Both the position numbers and the translations under genes were made by a program. Shown here in pieces: positions 57,615 through 64,000 of a DNA stretch of 64,000 nucleotides (its first letter is position 1; each line of letters opens with the position of its first letter). This stretch comes from Ampullaceana balthica (lineage: Eukaryota; Mollusca; Gastropoda; Lymnaeidae), in contig CALYLW010000322.1 of the NCBI GenBank assembly GCA_944989445.1, positions 699,148 through 763,147 of the forward strand. The letters run 5' to 3'. Under the pieces are notes generated by a model. The model had not been told where the DNA came from. It searched no databases and worked only from the letters and a program-made list of their open reading frames with translations.

Positions 57615-57795
57615 CAGCACATCAGAAAGTTACTGTGTTCGCACACTCCAATGGACACAATACACCGCCCCCTCCCCCCGTCCCGTCCCACACAAACGTC
57701 CCCATGAGAGTTCTACCTAACGAAGAGTTACGATCCTGTTTCGTGGAAATGGGACTCGAACCAGAAGTTCAATTAGGTCTACGTGATAATATTAC
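57615..57795 (+). CDS. Possible exon with proline tract, gene unknown
   Basis: After GGTGCAG, a possible acceptor, one frame reads AAHQKVTVFAHSNGHNTPPP, PPVPSHTNVPMRVLPNEELR and SCFVEMGLEPEVQLGLRDN. Codon use looks coding and the frame then runs into the 41-bp minisatellite. The NEELRSCFVEMGLEPEVQ part faintly resembles the start of a formin GTPase-binding domain, which I would not rely on. Donor unclear (candidates near 57778 and 57783). Confidence 0.35.
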
Positions 57796-58007
57796 CAAGT
57801 ACATGTGTGTACAACATGACCACTTGACAGTATTACCAAGTACATGTGTGAACAACATGACCACTTGACAGTATTACCATATACATGTGTGTACAACATG
57901 ACCACTTGACAGTATTACCAAGTACATGTGTGTACAACATGACCACTTGACAGTATTACCAAGTACATGTGTGTACAACATGACCACTTGACAGTATTAC
58001 CAAGTGC

Positions 58008-59492
58008 ATGTGTGTACAACATGACCACATGACAGTAATAACTAATATAGTTAATGAAAGTCTAAAATCTGGCACCTTTCCTTCATTATGTAAATCTGCT
58101 ATTATAAAACCCTTGCTGAAAAAAAAAGGGTTAGACCAAAACAATTTAAACAACTATCGACCTGTGTCTAATATTTCATTTTTGTCGAAAGTCATTGAAA
58201 AACTAGTCTTAAAACAACTTTTTTCTTATCTAAATGACCACACTCTTCTAAGTCCTAATCAGTCGGCCTATAGACATTATCACAGTACAGAGACCACTCT
58301 GTTGAAGGTAACAAATGACCTCCTGCTCGCACTGGACAGTGGGAAAATTTCTATATTGGTCCTCTTAGATCTTAGTGCAGCCTTTGACACTGTCGACCAT
58401 CAAATACTGCTGAAAACCCTGCAAAATTATTTTGGAATTTCTGGCTCAGTTCTGGCTTGGTTTCAATCATACTTATCTAACAGATCACAGGTAGTATCAG
58501 TAGATGGCTGTATCTCTCACAAAGCTGACTTGCTTTATGGTGTGCCTCAGGGCTCTGTTTTGGGTCCGGTACTTTTTGTACTGTATACAAGACCACTACT
58601 TCTACTGCTCGAAAAGCATTCAGTTAAAAGCCAATCATTTGCAGATGATACTCAACTATATACTCACACTGATCCCTCTAATATGGACTCTGCTGTCCAA
58701 TTGTTGCAGGAGTGCATTGGTGAAGTAAAGTCTTGGATGACGTTAAGCAAACTCAAGCTGAATGATGACAAGACTGAAGCACTTCTATTTTGCAACAATA
58801 AATCACGCAGTACTTTGTCTCTTCCGAAGTCAATTCACGTAGCCAGTTCGGATATTCTGTTCACAACATCGACTAGGAATCTTGGCTACATTATTTCTGA
58901 CAACATGTCTATTAACAACTTCATCAACCACATCTGTCGCTCTGCCTACACTGCCATTCGTCAGATCAGCTCAATCCGTCATTACTTAACAGTTAGTGCC
59001 ACAAAAACTCTAGTCTGTGCTCTTGTACTAGCTCGTATGGATTACTGCAATTCTCTTCTGTCAGGTGCGCCAAAACAATGCATTGAAAGAATACAGAAAG
59101 TTCAAAATTCAGCTGCCAGACTGGTGCTCAAGGCAAAAAAACATGACCATGTTACTCCACTTCTTCGCTCACTTCATTGGCTGCCTATACAAGCCCGTAT
59201 TGATTACAAACTGGCCGTTCTCTGTCACAACTTCTTTTCGGACTCATGCCCATCGTATCTTACTGAACTTTTGTCGGTCTACTCACCCACTCGCCAGCTA
59301 CGATCTTCTGCAGACACACGCGTTCTCTCTGTTCCAACAACACGCACCAAAACATTTGGTGAAAAGTCGTTCTCTTTTTGTGCAGCCAAACAATGGAATT
59401 CTCTTCCATTACACATACGTGGTATTCAAACAACCAAGTCCTTCAAGACTGCACTTAAGACACATCTTTTCAAAATTTATTTTCAAAATTGA
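58008..59492 (+). CDS. Open RT frame of copy C, with a minisatellite-derived start
   Basis: 494 residues. The first eleven (MCVQHDHMTVI) are read from the minisatellite. Then follow TNIVNESLKSGTFPSLCKSA, NNYRPVSNISFLSKVIEKLV, HYHSTETTLLKVTNDLL, LLDLSAAFDTVDHQILL, GVPQGSVLGPVLFVLYTRPL, QSFADDTQLYTH and KTFGEKSFSFCAAKQWNSLP. All RT core motifs (A: DLSAAFD, C: FADD) are intact to the normal stop after FKIYFQN. The endonuclease is absent, so it could not act alone. Confidence 0.75.
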   Translation: MCVQHDHMTVITNIVNESLKSGTFPSLCKSAIIKPLLKKKGLDQNNLNNYRPVSNISFLSKVIEKLVLKQLFSYLNDHTLLSPNQSAYRHYHSTETTLLKVTNDLLLALDSGKISILVLLDLSAAFDTVDHQILLKTLQNYFGISGSVLAWFQSYLSNRSQVVSVDGCISHKADLLYGVPQGSVLGPVLFVLYTRPLLLLLEKHSVKSQSFADDTQLYTHTDPSNMDSAVQLLQECIGEVKSWMTLSKLKLNDDKTEALLFCNNKSRSTLSLPKSIHVASSDILFTTSTRNLGYIISDNMSINNFINHICRSAYTAIRQISSIRHYLTVSATKTLVCALVLARMDYCNSLLSGAPKQCIERIQKVQNSAARLVLKAKKHDHVTPLLRSLHWLPIQARIDYKLAVLCHNFFSDSCPSYLTELLSVYSPTRQLRSSADTRVLSVPTTRTKTFGEKSFSFCAAKQWNSLPLHIRGIQTTKSFKTALKTHLFKIYFQN

Positions 59493-59685
59493 TGAAACAA
59501 AATTTCTTGTAAATGATTAACGTAGCTTATGTATAATGTACTGTAATTTTGTGTGTTTGTTGTGATATGAAAGTTAATTTAATACTTATAGGTATGTTAT
59601 TTCTTTCATGTAAAGCGCTGTGGGCCCAGTTCCTTACTGGGATACAGCGCTATATAAATAATCAATTTATTATTATTATTATTAC
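58032..59685 (+). mobile_element. CR1/L2-type LINE, truncated copy inside a minisatellite (copy C)
   Basis: The element starts at ACTAATATAGTTAATGAAAG, the same point reached at about 23895 in copy B, and ends with CAGCGCTATATAAATAATC and (ATT)n. Both flanks are the 41-bp minisatellite with GTACATGTGTGTAC. The 5' junction shares the short string ACAGTAA with the LINE, which suggests microhomology joining. Very similar to copy B by eye. Confidence 0.85.
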
Positions 59686-60077
59686 CAAGTACATGTGTGT
59701 ACAACATGACCACATGACAGTATTACCAAGTACATGTGTGTACAACATGACCACATGACAGTATTACCAAGTACATGTGTGTACAACATGACCACATGAC
59801 AGTATTACCAAGTACATGTGTGTACAACATGACCCCATGACAGTATAACCAACATGGACCACATTACAGTATTACTAATATGGCACACATGACAGTATTA
59901 CCAACATGGACCACATGACAGTATTACCAACATGGACCCACATGACAGTATTACCAACATGGACCACATGACAGTATTACCAATATGGACCACATGACAG
60001 TATTACCAACATGGACCACATGACAGTATTACCAACATGGACCACATGACAGTATTACCAACATGGACCACATGACA

Positions 60078-60855
60078 GTTGTTGTTGTTCGTCCGTCGAT
60101 TCGACGAAGACCACTCTAGTCATCCGAGGGTTGCTGGGACTGGCTTTGTTTGTGCGTGCGCAGATGGCTGATGAGGCCGATCCTTGCACGGAAGGTTCGG
60201 GAACAGAAGGGACAAGGGACGAGTGGGACATCTCCAGGAGGGTGACAGCTCGGGCCTTTCGGGCTTGCCTCTTCTTTTCTGCGAAGGTGATCCGGTTTGC
60301 CTCGCATAACTGTGCACCTTCGTGGATGGAAGAACGTCAGGTGGAACGGTCCATTGCAGCACGTTCACACGTGTCTGGGTTGATGGCAAACGCTTTCAGT
60401 GAGGCTTTCAGTGTGTCTTTGAAGCGTTTCTTTTGCCCACTATGGGACCGCTGGCCATGCTGGAGCTCGCCATAGAAGAGTCTCTTTGGCAGTCTCTCTT
60501 CTGGCATTCGGACCACGTGCCCTGCCCAACGAAGCTGGGACTGCATCAGTAGTGTGAATATGCTGGTGAGACCTGCCTTGGTCAGTACCACTGTGTCTGG
60601 TATTTTATCTTGCCACTTTATGCCGAGGATCTTCCTGAGGCTTGTTGAATGAAAGTGGTTAAGCTTCCTAGCATGGCGCTGATACACAGTCAATGTTTCA
60701 CACGCATATAGCAGTGCGGGGAGCACCACCGCCCTGTACACTTTCAACTTGGTCTGGATGGTAATGCCTCTTCTGTTCCAGACATTTGGGTACAGCCTGC
60801 CAAAAGTGGAGCTGGCTCTGGCAATTCTGACGCTCACTTCGTCATCGATGGACAG
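60078..60855 (-). mobile_element. LINE 3' fragment inserted in a minisatellite
   Basis: Minus frames 60337-60837 and 60116-60389/60307 hold SSTFGRLYPNVWNRRGI, LPALLYACETLTVYQRHARK, QLRWAGHVVRMPEERLPKRL and a C2H2 finger CPFCSRTFRARIGLISHLRT. The frame shifts once near 60370. Both sides are the same 26-bp minisatellite. The 3' end shares GGACGAACAACA with the remnant at 32.5 kb. Confidence 0.8.
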
Positions 60856-60969
60856 TATTACATGACAGTATTACCAACATGGACCACATGACAGTATTAC
60901 CAACATGGACCACATGACAGTATTACCAACATGGACCACATGACAGTATTACCACCATGGACCACATGA

Positions 60970-61601
60970 CACTATGGCGGATTAAGGGGGGGGGGCTGAA
61001 CGGGCGAAAGCCAGGGGCCCCCGATGATTTAGGGCCCCCAAATTTAGTATACGTTATAATAAAGGTGGACTAATGTTTGCATGAATCCCTAAAAATATCA
61101 TAAATTAAATAAATTAATAAAATCTTATCTATTAATCTGATCGCTATTCGGACCCGTAGCCTCAGTTTCAAAAAACTTAATTTGATTGGCTCAATAAGAG
61201 AACATATTAATGAATACTATTTATATCTTTTAAATTTTCTTAAAATATCAGGATCTTTTGGTCTTGGGGCAACGTGTTGTCTTGTGGTGCAAGTGGTAGC
61301 GGGTTCAATTCCCGGCCGAGGCCATTTGTTGTTTTTTTTTGTCCTTATTTATTTCTAATTATCTTTTTACACTCAATTTTAGTTTCCAGGCAAACAGTTA
61401 TTTCTTTGTGTTCGGTTTTTTTTTATGAATCCGATCCCGGAGTACAGACACATTATGAACAAGGAACCAATGGACTATCTAGTTACAAGTTGCAGTCTTA
61501 TATTAGCTGCTAGCAATCATTTTATTTAAAGGGACGCTAGCTGGATAGGGCCCCAGTTTGAATTGCAGCCAGGGGCCCCGTGCAGTCTTAATCCGCCCCT
61601 G
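60970..61601. mobile_element. 632-bp non-autonomous transposon in a minisatellite
   Basis: Terminal inverted repeats around GGCGGATTAAG (left CACTATGGCGGATTAAG, right end inverted CAGGGGCGGATTAAG), each followed by an AGCCAGGGGCCCC block. The 26-bp minisatellite surrounds it; ACATGA flanks both sides. It carries a tRNA-Gly-like relic near 61280. Confidence 0.75.
61277..61324 (+). pseudogene. tRNA-Gly-like relic lacking the anticodon arm
   Basis: TGGTGCAAGTGGTAG resembles an A box, and GGGTTCAATTCCCGGCC is a B box with T stem and loop, followed by GAGGCCA like an acceptor 3' end. The middle, including the anticodon stem, is missing. It looks like the 3' half of tRNA-Gly joined to its D arm. 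Not a working tRNA gene. Confidence 0.5.
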
Positions 61602-61969
61602 ACATGACAGTATTACAACATGGACCACATGACAGTATTACCAACATGGCCCACATGACAGTATTACCAATTAGATTTGTGTGCAACATTATCAAGATCA
61701 AATATTTAAGATAACGTGTAAATGACACATACGAAATCATTATAAAAAACTGTTTAAATCTCCTACATATGTGTGTCTTTAGGCTAGTCCTACCAATTAA
61801 AAAAATTATGTCTAAATGCAATAATTTATTTATAAATGACACTATCTTTTGTGTAGCATTGGTGTTGACATTGTGTGTATACTTAGGGTGACGCCTTCTA
61901 GAAACGTAATGGAATGCGGTTTAAGTTTTGCACGTAATCTCTTATCTTTCGAATAAATCAAGAATTTTC

Positions 61970-62485
61970 ATTATCTAGTATATTCCAATGTTTCCTATCT
62001 AGTATATTCCAATGTTCATTATCTAGTATATTCCAATGTTCATTATCTAGTATATTCCAATGTTCATTATCTATTATATTCCAATATTCATTATCTAGTA
62101 TATTCCAATGTTCATTATCTAGTATATTCCAATGTTCATTATCTAGTATACTCCAATGTTCATTATCTAGTATATTCCAATGTTCATTATCTAATATATT
62201 CCAATGTTCATTATCTAGTATATTCCAATGTTCATTATCTAGTATATTCCAATGTTTATTATCTAGTATATTCCAATGTTCATTAACTAGTATATTCCAA
62301 TGTTCATTATCTAGTATATTCCAATGTTCATTATCTATTATATTCCAATGTTCATTATCTATTATATTCCAATGTTCATTATCTAGTATATTCCAATGTT
62401 CATTATCTAGTATATTCCAATGTTCATTATCTATTATATTCCAATGTTCATTGTCTAGTATATTCCAATGTTCATTATCTAAAAT
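61970..62485. repeat. 24-bp minisatellite
   Basis: About twenty-one units of TTCATTATCTAGTATATTCC then AATG. It abuts the LTR at 62490. Confidence 0.9.
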
Positions 62486-62489
62486 ATTC

Positions 62490-63041
62490 TGTTATGTCTC
62501 TATGTTTAGGTGGATTGTACCTTGCTCTCCGCTACACACAACATACACAAGAGATGACACAAGTCTGTGTAACGATGCTATGTTTATTCTACTATAAACA
62601 ACTGTACAACTGGCTGTCTTGCCTTGACATAAAATACATCTATATATAACGGCTGTATGCTCAAGCATGCCCTCGGTCCGACCCGACCGCTTCTGGGCGA
62701 CGTTAAACTCAACTCTCTGTGTTACTGCAACCCTGCAGCTCCCCGGTCTATCCTGACCGGTCTGACCGCACAACACTGTGCGAACTACACAGCTTTCTGC
62801 CACACCCCGCACTCGTCTCGACTACTCTCTTATATACCCCCCAACTGGTCTCAACTGACCCTGGCGTGTCCTCTGGTCATGTCCCTGACATATCCCGTGT
62901 GACCAGAAGTTCACTCAGACATCACTAGACATTATTCACGTGATAGGAGTTCATACCCGTCAACAACGCCTTGACCCGACTCCAACACTGGCTCACAACA
63001 ATCTCACCACAATCATTCGCAGTGATTCTCATACCCTGACA
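62490..63041 (-). mobile_element. 3' LTR of a second, related LTR element
   Basis: In minus orientation it starts TGTCAGGGTATGAG and ends CATAACA (TG...CA, 552 bp). It has a TATA box TATATAAGAG (RC near 62830) and an AATAAA (RC near 62580). A polypurine tract follows on the internal side, so the body of the element extends right and runs off the window. The left edge directly abuts a 24-bp minisatellite. Confidence 0.6.
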
Positions 63042-63056
63042 TATCCCCCCTCTTCC
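63042..63056 (-). other. Polypurine tract of the second LTR element
   Basis: The minus strand reads GGAAGAGGGGGGATA immediately before the LTR start TGTCAG, the expected place and composition for the plus-strand primer. Confidence 0.6.
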
Positions 63057-64000
63057 GTTAGATTCTACTTACGGGTAGAATCTCACAATACAACAAAGTC
63101 AGGGCATGGAATCACTGCACATTACGATTACAATAATATAATACATAATGAAATAATATCTTTCAAAATAATTTTATACACAACATTGCATGAAAAAAGA
63201 AAAAACACTAGTACATACAACACAGAGCATAAATCCACTTGGTCGTACCTTTATACGACTTCACTAACCCGCAACTCGTACGTTATCATTATCCAACAAT
63301 TGACCATTTTTACGCTAGATTGTTTTATATTTACAACTGACTCTACTGGTACCTCATATAAATTCCTTAAGATATTTATTCCAGGATTACCTCCAGCATG
63401 AGATAATGTTATAGGGATATCTACTTATCCAAACTATAAACATTTCAGCCTGATTGTATTTAACCCATTACAATCAATTATATAACAATCATCAATCATG
63501 TGCATATAGTAGTCGTAATTAACATAATTCATCATAATAATCATAATCATGAACAATATCATTATCACCCTATATCATCATCATTACATACATATATATA
63601 TATATATAATACATATAATGAAAAATGTCCTGAGGTCACCCGGAGCCAAAAATTATCATAGAAAACATCAGCACGAAAATACAACCATCTCATATTTATT
63701 TACAACCATCCATAAGTACTAACTAACATAAATACATAATCGCTATGAAACCTCACAATCATGTTCATATAATAATAATACTGGCCCGAGGTGACCCAGA
63801 CCTCAATTTCTACCCAAATTAGTCCCCATGAACAAGCAACTCTACTTGTTTTTCATAAACCTGTCCTGCGAGTCCTTGTCGGTCATGGTTTGATTTCTGC
63901 TCATTAATTATGATTAACATTACCAGATCTGTCATGATCCTACCAGTCTCAGTGGGACCGGGATGTTATATCGTAGTTTGTCTGTGTCAACAACCATTGC
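63057..64000 (-). mobile_element. 3' internal region of the second LTR element (partial)
   Basis: AT-rich and mostly non-coding. It shares layout with 46500-47760: CATCAT-rich stretches, two GAGGT...ACCTC hairpin motifs (63629 and 63783 against 46696 and 46796), and a block beginning CCCCATGAACAAGCAA (63826 and 47636) followed by similar GAGTC(C/T)TTGTCGGTC text. In this copy that block is not an open frame of useful length. The element runs off the right edge. Confidence 0.5.

Larger units (their letters stand above)
57795..60975. repeat. 41-bp and 26-bp related minisatellite, invaded by transposons
   Basis: 41-bp units ATTACCAAGTACATGTGTGT then ACAACATGACCACTTGACAG and T flank the LINE at 58032-59685. 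From 59850 the unit shortens to 26 bp (ATTACCAACATGGACCACAT then GACAGT). The 26-bp part surrounds the LINE at 60078-60855 and the transposon at 60970-61601 and ends near 61670. Confidence 0.85.

Noticed and set aside
61277..61324. A functional tRNA gene
   Set aside because: The anticodon arm is missing and the 5' acceptor strand does not pair with the 3' end.

Overview
The window looks like nuclear DNA of an animal, most probably a mollusc and perhaps a gastropod. It is AT-rich and intron-bearing, with more than twenty different minisatellite or satellite arrays, several non-LTR retrotransposon families, LTR-element pieces and many small non-autonomous DNA transposons. The taxonomic guess rests on repeat style only. 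Nothing bacterial (operons, ribosome binding sites, CRISPR) is present.

The one host gene I can reconstruct confidently is a Rac/Rho-family small GTPase on the minus strand. Six coding exons (55577-55611, 45659-45730, 37767-37884, 37407-37469, 33815-33919, 32611-32784) join in consistent phase across five GT-AG introns. They give a 188-residue protein with a P-loop, a Thr35 equivalent, a TAGQE motif, a TKLD motif, a CSAL motif and a C-terminal CVAL prenylation box. Two usually essential residues differ: Thr17 is Val, and Asp57 of the WDTAG motif is Val. Its introns (1.0, 3.5, 0.3, 7.8 and 9.8 kb) hold most of the repeats in the middle of the window.

Layout. 1-2300: 31-32-bp minisatellites interrupted by a solo LTR. 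4245-5970: two truncated LINE fragments around a 41-bp minisatellite. 6990-7600: 44-bp minisatellite. 8050-11440: a diverged ~300-bp repeat family and three tandem copies of a ~470-bp inverted-repeat element. 12568-13331: a second solo LTR of the same family, in opposite orientation. 13678-13829: possible last exon of a membrane-protein gene. 14064-18590: hAT-like non-autonomous transposons, one nested in another, the outer one inside a LINE fragment. 18845-22275: a CpG-rich 20-bp satellite ending in an inversion. 22560-25545: a broken CR1/L2-type LINE. 25670-26270: 32-bp minisatellite with a 154-bp transposon in it. 26929-27780: Mutator-like transposase relic. 28596-29641: a LINE flanked by a 47-bp duplication. 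30150-32265: 48-bp and 8-bp arrays. 32367-32545: a LINE 3' end. 32611-55622: the Rac-like gene, carrying a near full-length LINE in intron 4, a 45-bp minisatellite and a 6.2-kb 14-bp satellite in intron 2, and a gag-like ORF with an LTR plus several minisatellites in intron 1. 55815-57190: minisatellites. 57615-57795: a possible exon of another gene. 57790-61680: a minisatellite invaded by three different transposons. 61970-62485: 24-bp minisatellite. 62490-64000: the 3' LTR and 3' internal part of an LTR element related to the one in intron 1.

There is no sign that the genes work together as a pathway. The theme is one small host gene with an unusual active site, inflated by repeats. All similarity statements come from reading the sequence by eye; no alignment or database search was run.
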